DNA of 5,095 bases from positions 1-5,095 of the forward strand of contig JAGCCY010000108.1 of the NCBI GenBank assembly GCA_017651385.1, written 5' to 3'. The notes under the pieces are model-generated. The model made no database searches. It was not told the DNA's origin and was given only the letters and a program-made list of their open reading frames with translations. A program made the translations under genes and the position numbers. Below are positions 1 to 5,095 of this stretch, one piece after another; position 1 is the stretch's first letter, and the number at the start of each line of letters is the position of its first letter. Origin of the DNA: Lachnospiraceae bacterium. Its GTDB lineage: Bacteria > Bacillota > Clostridia > Lachnospirales > Lachnospiraceae.

Positions 1-558
1 GACAGAATGATCAATGCTGCATTAAAGATCTTCGCGTTAAACGGCTACACTCACGCTTCGACCGATGATATCGTAAAAGAAGCGCATATAAGCAAAGGTC
101 TTCTTTTCCACTATTTTGAGAGCAAGATAGGCGTTTATTCTTTTTTGTGCGATTACAGCGCGAAGTATTACGCACTTGAGCTTTCAAGCGCCGTAGATCC
201 TTCCGAGACCGAATATTTTGCAATAGTCAAGCAGATCGAAGCCGCAAAGCTTCAGACTCTTAAAGCTTATCCCTATATGCTCTTCTTTATAAACTCCTGT
301 TTAAAAGAAACCGTTCCGGAAGCACTTTTAGAAAACGAAAGCCCCAAACTTCAGCTCGAAAATGCATTGGGTACGATATATGCAAGAGCGGATTATGCTC
401 CGCTTAAAGCCAACTCCTTTACCGACAGGTATTTAAAAATGCTTGAATACACCTTAAACGGTCAGATGGAAGACAGATTAAGAGACGGTTCTTTCAATGC
501 CGAAGCGGTTTATGCGGAAGGGATCGCTTATATCGATGTGGTATCAAAGCTTATATGA
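1..558 (+). CDS. TetR/AcrR-family transcriptional regulator, 5' end outside window
   Basis: Probable dimeric DNA-binding repressor with an N-terminal TetR helix-turn-helix and a C-terminal ligand/dimer domain. Counting from the first ATG in the window (base 7), residues 3-13 match the first TetR helix (AALKIFALNGY), residues 18-25 the STDDIVKE helix, and residues 28-40 the recognition helix ISKGLLFHYFESK. The remaining roughly 140 residues are helical and divergent, as usual for the ligand domain, so the inducer cannot be read. The frame stays open before base 7 (codons for Asp-Arg), and TetR proteins usually carry several residues before this point (an xxDRIINAAL-like start). I therefore call it 5'-partial rather than starting at base 7. 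It ends at TGA 556-558, just before a terminator. It converges on the GH42 gene, so its target is more likely upstream, outside the window, or its own promoter. Family is confident; target and ligand are unknown. Confidence 0.88.
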   Translation, partial: DRMINAALKIFALNGYTHASTDDIVKEAHISKGLLFHYFESKIGVYSFLCDYSAKYYALELSSAVDPSETEYFAIVKQIEAAKLQTLKAYPYMLFFINSCLKETVPEALLENESPKLQLENALGTIYARADYAPLKANSFTDRYLKMLEYTLNGQMEDRLRDGSFNAEAVYAEGIAYIDVVSKLI

Positions 559-570
559 TCTTAAATATAC

Positions 571-597
571 AAAAAGCAGGCCTTGGGCCTGCTTTTT
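571..597. terminator. Bidirectional intrinsic terminator between convergent genes
   Basis: The two arms at 571-582 and 586-597 are perfect complements (AAAAAGCAGGCC and GGCCTGCTTTTT) around a 3-base TTG loop. The GC-rich core is seven pairs (576-582 with 586-592), followed by a T-tract at 593-598. On the opposite strand the A-tract 571-575 becomes the T-tract, so the same hairpin can end the TetR transcript (stop 13 bases before it) and the GH42 transcript (stop about 21 bases before it). Seen directly; bidirectional use is inferred from the symmetry and the convergent genes. Confidence 0.92.
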
Positions 598-618
598 TAA
601 TATCGTGAATATACCTCT

Positions 619-2658
619 TTAAAGTTTAAAGACCTTGACCTCGAACGGCGAAAGCTTTGTAAAGCCGTAAGCTGTCTTTCCGGTATACATATCGGTAACT
701 TCTTTTGTAAGGATCGCGCTTTGAGGCTCAAACATATAATTTAACAGGAAAAGATAATCGGTACCGTTCTTTGTACGTACAACAGCCTCGATATCTTCCG
801 GAATATCACCGATCTCTTTAACCGTATTCTTAACCCCGAGATAGCGAAACAGAACATTAAGGTTATTCTCGTTAAACGTACTTCCAAGATGCAATACCCT
901 GCCCTTTCCAAAAGTGTTCTCGATCAAAGCCGGCTCTCCGGCATAATAGCTTGAATCATACGTTGCAAGGACCTTTGCGGAATCGCATCCTTCTTTTACA
1001 GTCAAAATGTCGTTGAAAAGCGGAACGTCAAAGTGTTGACCGTTAAGGTCAGCAGTTATACCCTGGTCGTACTCGTGCACAAAGGTGCTTTCTCTGACAT
1101 CAGAGCCGGTAAGTTCTGAAAACAGGCCGGGTTGCGGAGTCATGACACAGTGGCCGTTCATATCTTTATAACCGCTTCTGCAGCCTATGATCAGAGTTCC
1201 CCCTTGACTCACATAGTCATTAAGCACTTTTACACGCTTCTCATCGGCGATCACCGGGTGAGGATACATCACCAAGGGATACTTTGAAAGTTTTTCGGCT
1301 GTTAAGTCATCTTCAAAATAAACATAATCATATGAATAATGATTTTTCTGGGCAAACATGAATGCCGCTTCATTACTTGCGCCGTTTACCGCTTTATGCC
1401 ATACGTCGACCGAAGTCTCCCACTCATTGTCATAATCCTTAAGATAAGCAAAATCCGCTTTAAAATCCGCGCCGCAGATCTCATCGATCTGTTTTAACTT
1501 TGAATAAAAATCTTTGACTTCGGCAAGTTTTCTGTTGTCGCGGTTATCATAATCAAGAATTCCGTGCCAATACATCTCAGAGCCTATACATGCGGTACGC
1601 CATCTGAAGAAAGAGATGAAATCCGCGCCGTGGGCAACACTCTGCATAGCCCAGAGTGTAAGCTGTCCGGGCCTCGGAGCGGGTCCTTCAAGTCCTCCGA
1701 CGGTACCGTTTGCTCCCGACTGCTGTTCCATGATACCGAAATGCGGGCACACACTCCTTGTTTCCGCAAGATTTCTGCTCCAATGACGGTCTTTAAGTCC
1801 CTTCGGTACCCAGTCCGCTTTGTGCAGACCGAAAGCAAAACTCGGGTAAGAATCGTACATATAGATATCAAGATTTTCTTTTGCCATCTTGTGATTGTCT
1901 ATGTTCCAGAAGAGACCGTTTGTGCTTATAAAATCACCCGGCTTTCTGTACAGTTTTATGATATCGGCCTGCATCCTGCAAAACGAGATCGTACTGTAAG
2001 ATATAAACCTGTAATAATCCAGCATCAGATGCGGATTCTTGCAGGGAATGATCTTACCGGGAACCGTGATCTCATCCCATGATGTATAAGTCTGGTTCCA
2101 GAATGCCGTGCCCCATGCATCGTTTAATGCATCAAGGGTAGCATATTTTTCCTTTAAAAACTTTCTGAAAGCAAGTGTGTCCGCTGCCGAACGGAATTCA
2201 CTTATCTCGCAGTTAAGCTCATTGTCGATCTGCCAGCCTATTATTGCGGGATGCTTTCCGTAATGCTCCGCGAGGCACGTAACGATCCTCGCCGAAAGAT
2301 TTTTGTACGTCTCGGAATTGTAATTATAATGTCTCCTGCCGCCGTGTCTGAAAAGATTTCCGTTTTCATCACCGTTTAAAACTTCGGGATATTTGGTCGT
2401 AAGCCATGCAGGCGGAGTTGCGGTCGGTGTACCCATTACGACTTTCATGCCTTTTCTTTGGCACAGATCCAAAAATTCGTCAAAAAAGTCATACGTAAAA
2501 ACCCCTTCGGTAAGTTCGAACTTGCTCCACGCAAATTCTGCGATCCTGATGACTGTAATGCCCGCATCAAGCATCCTGTCAAGATCAGACTCCCAAAGGC
2601 TTTTATCCCAGTGTTCGGGATAATAACAGGTCCCCATTACATATCCGTTTTCAATCAT
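619..2658 (-). CDS. Beta-galactosidase, glycoside hydrolase family 42
   Basis: Retaining glycosidase expected to release galactose from short beta-galactosides in the cytoplasm. At 679 residues it has the usual GH42 length and order: catalytic TIM barrel (about 1-390), amidotransferase-like trimerisation domain (about 400-610) and a small C-terminal beta domain (about 620-679). Family motifs are clear: GTCYYPEHW at 9-17, ATPPAWL at 80-86, GGRRHY at 106-111, WQIDNE at 142-147 with acid/base Glu147, and GIMEQQSG at 308-315 with nucleophile Glu311. There is no signal peptide. The Cys cluster that binds zinc in the Thermus A4 enzyme is not kept: the position after GGRRHY is Asn112, and the stretch after Cys150 has no cysteines, so a metal-free form is expected. 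The start is supported by GGAGGGA at 2662-2668, just upstream of the ATG. It lies 62 bases downstream of the IMPase-family gene but has a promoter in that gap. No sugar transporter is visible beside it. Exact substrate (lactose, galactan or arabinogalactan oligosaccharides, other) is uncertain. Confidence 0.95.
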   Translation of the reverse strand: MIENGYVMGTCYYPEHWDKSLWESDLDRMLDAGITVIRIAEFAWSKFELTEGVFTYDFFDEFLDLCQRKGMKVVMGTPTATPPAWLTTKYPEVLNGDENGNLFRHGGRRHYNYNSETYKNLSARIVTCLAEHYGKHPAIIGWQIDNELNCEISEFRSAADTLAFRKFLKEKYATLDALNDAWGTAFWNQTYTSWDEITVPGKIIPCKNPHLMLDYYRFISYSTISFCRMQADIIKLYRKPGDFISTNGLFWNIDNHKMAKENLDIYMYDSYPSFAFGLHKADWVPKGLKDRHWSRNLAETRSVCPHFGIMEQQSGANGTVGGLEGPAPRPGQLTLWAMQSVAHGADFISFFRWRTACIGSEMYWHGILDYDNRDNRKLAEVKDFYSKLKQIDEICGADFKADFAYLKDYDNEWETSVDVWHKAVNGASNEAAFMFAQKNHYSYDYVYFEDDLTAEKLSKYPLVMYPHPVIADEKRVKVLNDYVSQGGTLIIGCRSGYKDMNGHCVMTPQPGLFSELTGSDVRESTFVHEYDQGITADLNGQHFDVPLFNDILTVKEGCDSAKVLATYDSSYYAGEPALIENTFGKGRVLHLGSTFNENNLNVLFRYLGVKNTVKEIGDIPEDIEAVVRTKNGTDYLFLLNYMFEPQSAILTKEVTDMYTGKTAYGFTKLSPFEVKVFKL

Positions 2659-2691
2659 AATTCCCTCCTATAGTCTTTACCCTCTACATCA

Positions 2692-2720
2692 AATATATGT
2701 TTTACACATATACATTTCAA
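2692..2720 (-). promoter_or_regulatory. Sigma-70/SigA-type promoter for the GH42 gene
   Basis: Read on the minus strand, TTGAAA (2720-2715) is followed by exactly 17 bases and then TATATT (2697-2692). Both hexamers match the vegetative consensus at five of six positions with optimal spacing. The expected transcription start is near 2685, giving a leader of about 25 bases that contains the GGAGGGA ribosome-binding site at 2668-2662 ahead of the ATG at 2658. The -35 box begins directly after the TGA stop of the upstream IMPase-family gene. This suggests that GH42 can be expressed separately from that operon. Predicted from sequence only; AT-rich gaps can mimic promoters. Confidence 0.65.
2694..2712. 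repeat. Small inverted repeat inside the GH42 promoter, possible operator
   Basis: TATATGT at 2694-2700 and ACATATA at 2706-2712 are perfect inverted copies separated by five bases. The element covers most of the -10 box and the adjoining spacer, where a bound repressor would block RNA polymerase, so it could be an operator. The arms are only seven bases long and nearly pure A/T, so a chance origin is quite possible. It is too weak and AT-rich to act as an intrinsic terminator for the upstream gene. Confidence 0.3.
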
Positions 2721-3515
2721 TCACTCCGGAAATCCGGCATCGAAGACCGGTATATCCACACCTTTTCCAAAGGCCACGCAGCTGCCCTGTTTTTCGATAT
2801 CCACTTCGCTTCCGTTCCACTTTTTGACCGTTCCTCCGGCTTCTTCGACGATCACCGAACCTGCGGCCACAGCCCACGGCTGAAGCCTCGGCTCAAAATA
2901 TATACCTGCTTTGCCTGCCGCTATCATGCAAAGATCCATCTCAGCAGAACCGAAACGCCTTACATCTATACATTTATCGAGATACTCTCTTGCCTTTTTA
3001 AATGCGATATCCGGAAGCCCTTCATAATACGGAGCGGTCCCAAACAACGCTACATCCATGGAAAGAGGTTTCTTTGACACATATATTCTTCTTCCGTTCA
3101 AAAATGCGCCTTCACCCTTCACGGCTTTATAAAGTTCATCGCGGGCAATGTCGTATACCATGCCGAAGATCCGCTCTTTGTTCTTTACAAGCGCTACCGC
3201 TATGCAAAAGAACCCGAGATCGTTCATAAAGTTGGTGGTTCCGTCGATAGGATCCACGATGAATACGTATTCCTCTTTGGGAAAACCGTTGTGCTCGCCT
3301 TCCTCTCCGAAAAATCCCGATCCCGGCATGATCTCTTTAAGGCCGTTTTTAAGCTTATCCTGCACCAGTGCGTCATACTTTGTGACAAAATTGGCATGGC
3401 CGGCCTTTGCATCGGTATCAAGAACGTTTCTGTCCGCGTTCCTTATAATATCGCCGCATTTACGTACAAGCGACTCGATCTCATCGACAGTGTTCTTTTT
3501 AAGTATCGTATCCAT
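2721..3515 (-). CDS. Inositol-monophosphatase-family protein with altered metal-site Asp
   Basis: Member of the Mg2+-dependent sugar-phosphatase superfamily that includes inositol monophosphatase and CysQ-type nucleotide phosphatases. At 264 residues it has typical length. Visible motifs are VTKYD at 44-48, GEEG at 70-73, DPIDGTTNF at 88-96 (metal ligands Asp88 and Asp91), GSAEMDLC at 189-196 and the C-terminal block PWAVAAG at 213-219. In active family members that last block normally reads PWDxAAG, with the Asp binding a catalytic metal. Here residue 215 is Ala (codon GCT, one base from GAT). The rest of the fold looks intact, so this is not obvious decay, but activity may be lost or altered. 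The start has AAGGA at 3522-3526, six bases before the ATG. It is the last gene of a tight minus-strand operon, 17 bases after the second CHR gene. The DGTTNF form favours IMPase-like over CysQ-like, but the substrate is unknown. Confidence 0.88.
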   Translation of the reverse strand: MDTILKKNTVDEIESLVRKCGDIIRNADRNVLDTDAKAGHANFVTKYDALVQDKLKNGLKEIMPGSGFFGEEGEHNGFPKEEYVFIVDPIDGTTNFMNDLGFFCIAVALVKNKERIFGMVYDIARDELYKAVKGEGAFLNGRRIYVSKKPLSMDVALFGTAPYYEGLPDIAFKKAREYLDKCIDVRRFGSAEMDLCMIAAGKAGIYFEPRLQPWAVAAGSVIVEEAGGTVKKWNGSEVDIEKQGSCVAFGKGVDIPVFDAGFPE

Positions 3516-3532
3516 ACAATATCCTTTTAAAA

Positions 3533-4093
3533 TCAGAGTTTAAATACCACACCCACTATCATTGCGCCCAAAAACCAGAGTGCGGGATGTATCTTTGAAA
3601 ACTTCTTAAATTGTAACAGTATAAAAATGATAATGCAAAGGATGATCGGTCCGATCTGAGGTATCAGTGCGGTTTCCGTGACGGCAAACAAAGAGACCCT
3701 GCACACCTGGTACACCGAAGCAGCTATGATAGCCGCTATTGTGGGACGGATGCCCTTAAACGCACCTTTTACATAAAAGTTTTCACTGAAATTCTCAAGG
3801 AACTTTGCTATCAGCACGATGATAATGATACTCGGAAGTGCAAGCCCCAGAGTGGAAACAACGCCGCCGAAAAGACCTACCGTCTTAAAGCCCGCATATG
3901 TGGCCATGTTAAGCCCTAAAGGCCCCGGAGTCGACTCGCTCACGGCAATCATATCCGTAAGTTCTTCCATCGTATACCAGTCATGTGTTTTCGTAAGCTC
4001 CATAAGATACGGTAATGTAGCCGGACCGCCGCCTACCGCGAACAGACCTATCTTAAAGAATTCCCAGAATAATTGGAGGACTGTCTTTATCAT
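3533..4093 (-). CDS. Short-chain CHR-family (chromate) transporter subunit 2
   Basis: Integral membrane protein of 186 residues, one of two adjacent single-domain CHR proteins. Family signatures are GLFAVGGGPATLPYL near 16-30, ESTPGP at 53-58 and NMATYAG at 62-68, then hydrophobic segments near 74-97, 114-133, 146-161 and 171-184. Paired short CHR proteins are known in Bacillus subtilis, where both genes are needed together and the two partners are thought to insert in opposite orientation. By family the pair would export chromate, but many CHR proteins are untested and may carry another anion. I chose the ATG at 4093, not the longer open frame up to 4207: the longer version adds 38 residues unlike the family, while MIKTVLQLFWEFFKIG is a typical CHR beginning and has an ideal AAGGAGGA site seven bases upstream. 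The start overlaps the stop of the preceding CHR gene by four bases (ATGA), implying coupled translation. Confidence 0.9.
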   Translation of the reverse strand: MIKTVLQLFWEFFKIGLFAVGGGPATLPYLMELTKTHDWYTMEELTDMIAVSESTPGPLGLNMATYAGFKTVGLFGGVVSTLGLALPSIIIIVLIAKFLENFSENFYVKGAFKGIRPTIAAIIAASVYQVCRVSLFAVTETALIPQIGPIILCIIIFILLQFKKFSKIHPALWFLGAMIVGVVFKL

Positions 4094-4635
4094 GTTCTTT
4101 TCCTCCTTACTATCATCTCGGAAACAATACCCACGACTGCTGCCGCAAGCACGATAACAACCGTCGGAACCGGCAGAAACATGGCAACGATAAAGGCGGC
4201 TGCGCACATGATATATGCAAAAATGCTTTTAAGACTTTTCTTGGCCAGAGTATAGACAGTATTGAGCATGAGTGCGCAGACCGCGCCCCTTATTCCCATA
4301 AATGCGTGCTTTATCCACACATTGTCCATAAATGCTCTTAAAAATACAGCCACTGCGGTGATGATCACAAGTGACGGTGTGATCATACCGAATGTGGATA
4401 CTATCCCTCCGATCACTCCACGCTTTTTGTATCCTACGTAAGTTGCCGTGTTAACGGCTATTATACCGGGAGTACACTGCCCTATCGCATAGCAGTCCAA
4501 AAGTTCCTCTTCCGATATCCAGTTTCTTTTCTCCACAAGCTCATATTTAAGCATCGGGAGCATGGCAAGACCTCCTCCGAAGGTCAATCCGCCGATCCTT
4601 AAAAAGGACCAATATAATTCACTCAATCGACACAT
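4090..4635 (-). CDS. Short-chain CHR-family (chromate) transporter subunit 1
   Basis: Membrane protein of 181 residues, homologous to its downstream neighbour and presumably its obligate partner. Signatures are IGGLTFGGGLAMLPML at 14-29, GQCTPG at 52-57 and NTATYVG at 62-68. Hydrophobic segments lie near 74-99, 111-130, 137-154 and 157-175, and the tail is basic (RRKRT). The two proteins keep the same motif spacing (GGG block, TPG, N-x-ATY) but differ widely elsewhere, which points to an old duplication with specialised halves rather than a recent copy. The ATG at 4635 lies inside the end of the phosphatase gene (17-base overlap), with GAGGGG at 4646-4651 placed 10 bases upstream, a slightly long but usable spacing. 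The start is supported because the family's first amphipathic segment begins within a few residues of it. Chromate as substrate is only the family name; nothing local shows metal resistance. Confidence 0.9.
   Translation of the reverse strand: MCRLSELYWSFLRIGGLTFGGGLAMLPMLKYELVEKRNWISEEELLDCYAIGQCTPGIIAVNTATYVGYKKRGVIGGIVSTFGMITPSLVIITAVAVFLRAFMDNVWIKHAFMGIRGAVCALMLNTVYTLAKKSLKSIFAYIMCAAAFIVAMFLPVPTVVIVLAAAVVGIVSEMIVRRKRT
4101..4108 (-). promoter_or_regulatory. Ribosome-binding site deciding the start of CHR subunit 2
   Basis: On the minus strand AAGGAGGA (4108-4101) sits seven bases before the ATG at 4093, inside the last codons of the upstream CHR gene. It is a near-perfect Shine-Dalgarno sequence and settles the start at 4093 against the longer open frame reaching 4207. 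Together with the ATGA overlap it supports near-equal production of the two transporter halves. Confidence 0.8.
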
Positions 4636-5074
4636 AATTTAAAAACCCCTCAAGTCCGATAGTAATATCATCAAATGTTTTATCAAAATCACCCGTATAC
4701 CACGGGTCCGCAATTGCCCGCGGAGTATCGGTGAAGTCAAGAAGATTGAACAGTTTTCCGTCAGGATCCCCGCCGAGGATCGAAAGCATGTACCGCATAT
4801 TTAACGGTTCCATGCCGATTATGTAATCAAACTTATCATAATCGTCCTTCCTAAGCTGTCTTGCGGTCTTTCCCGCACACGAAATACCGGCCCTTGCCAA
4901 CCTCGCCTTCGCGGGCGGATATACTCCGTTTCCTATTTCCTCGGTCGAAGTGGCCGCGGATTCTATATAAAACCTGTCCGCTATCCCTCTTTTCTTAACC
5001 ATATCTTTCAGCATAAACTCACACATGGGTGATCTGCAGATATTGCCCCAGCATATGAACAGTACTCTTACCAT
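4619..5074 (-). CDS. Low-molecular-weight protein tyrosine phosphatase
   Basis: Cytoplasmic phosphatase of 151 residues, normal for the family, that hydrolyses phosphotyrosine or phosphoarginine in proteins through a cysteinyl-phosphate intermediate. The P-loop CWGNICRSP runs from 8 to 16, with nucleophile Cys8, Arg14 and Ser15. The general acid is Asp123 in DPWYTGDF (123-130). GKTARQL at 68-74 and the DYIIGME strand at 83-89 are also typical. The related arsenate reductase ArsC is disfavoured: the DPWY acid motif is that of the phosphatases, and the ArsC resolving-cysteine pair is not seen (Cys66 is the only later cysteine). The ATG at 5074 fits the family, whose first strand (VRVLFIC) begins right after the initiator Met. 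The 21 bases visible upstream contain no clear Shine-Dalgarno site, and the frame stays open to the window edge. It is the first visible gene of the operon with the CHR pair. A partner tyrosine or arginine kinase is not present here, so the target protein is unknown. Confidence 0.93.
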   Translation of the reverse strand: MVRVLFICWGNICRSPMCEFMLKDMVKKRGIADRFYIESAATSTEEIGNGVYPPAKARLARAGISCAGKTARQLRKDDYDKFDYIIGMEPLNMRYMLSILGGDPDGKLFNLLDFTDTPRAIADPWYTGDFDKTFDDITIGLEGFLNYVSIE

Positions 5075-5095
5075 ACTTGTAAATACACGAAAAAC

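Noticed and set aside
7..558. TetR gene complete from the ATG at base 7
   Set aside because: The frame is open to the left edge and a start at base 7 would leave the first DNA-binding helix with almost no leading residues; no ribosome-binding site can be seen in the six bases before it.
1564..2082. Open frame of 172 codons on the plus strand, antisense to the GH42 gene
   Set aside because: It lies wholly inside the GH42 coding region, its translation is Arg/Cys/Pro-rich with no recognisable domain, and it has no ribosome-binding site; it is a by-product of the codon use of the real gene.
2694..2712. Inverted repeat as an intrinsic terminator after the IMPase-family gene
   Set aside because: The stem is seven pairs with a single G-C pair, and it is followed by only three T residues on the minus strand; too weak for a terminator, and it sits inside a good promoter.
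4094..4207. N-terminal extension of the second CHR gene up to an ATG at 4207
   Set aside because: The extra 38 residues do not resemble the family, overlap the upstream CHR gene, and the ATG at 4093 has an ideal ribosome-binding site and a typical CHR beginning.
4619..5074. Arsenate reductase (ArsC) instead of tyrosine phosphatase, which would fit a metal/oxyanion resistance operon with the CHR pair
   Set aside because: The DPWYTGDF acid motif is typical of the phosphatases and the resolving cysteine pair of thioredoxin-coupled ArsC is missing.
1..5095. Mobile element, prophage or defence island
   Set aside because: No transposase, integrase, tRNA, long direct or terminal inverted repeats, or defence-type domains are seen, and base composition looks even across the window.

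Overview
The window looks like ordinary chromosome from an anaerobic, low-to-mid GC Firmicute. A Lachnospiraceae-type clostridium from gut or rumen is my best guess. The basis is protein style (a GH42 enzyme without signal peptide, split short-chain CHR transporters, a TetR with a KGLLFHYF recognition helix), purine-rich Shine-Dalgarno sites and moderate base composition. The taxonomic call is inference; there is no rRNA or other marker gene here. The window is almost fully coding, with no gap over 300 bases, and I see no RNA gene, CRISPR array, insertion sequence, integrase or attachment site.

Layout: (1) bases 1-558, plus strand, a TetR/AcrR-type regulator whose first codons lie outside the window; (2) bases 571-597, a strong hairpin with A- and T-tracts that can end transcription from both sides, between two convergent genes; (3) bases 619-2658, minus strand, a 679-residue GH42 beta-galactosidase; (4) bases 2659-2720, a short gap with a well-formed promoter for the GH42 gene and a small AT-rich inverted repeat inside it; (5) bases 2721-5074, minus strand, four tightly packed genes read in the order low-molecular-weight tyrosine phosphatase, short CHR transporter subunit 1, short CHR transporter subunit 2, inositol-monophosphatase-family protein. 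The junctions are a 17-base overlap, a 4-base ATGA overlap and a 17-base gap, so these four are very probably one transcript whose promoter lies at or beyond the right edge.

How they work together: the two CHR genes almost certainly make one heteromeric anion transporter. The phosphatase and the IMPase-like protein are co-transcribed with it, but the sequence does not show a shared pathway. The GH42 enzyme probably hydrolyses beta-galactosides taken up into the cytoplasm. It can be read through from the four-gene operon but also has its own promoter. The most notable oddity is the IMPase-family protein: the metal-binding Asp expected in its C-terminal WD motif is Ala, although the other metal-site motifs are intact. 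I found no convincing undescribed system; the phosphatase-CHR-CHR-IMPase grouping and the altered IMPase are the points worth following.
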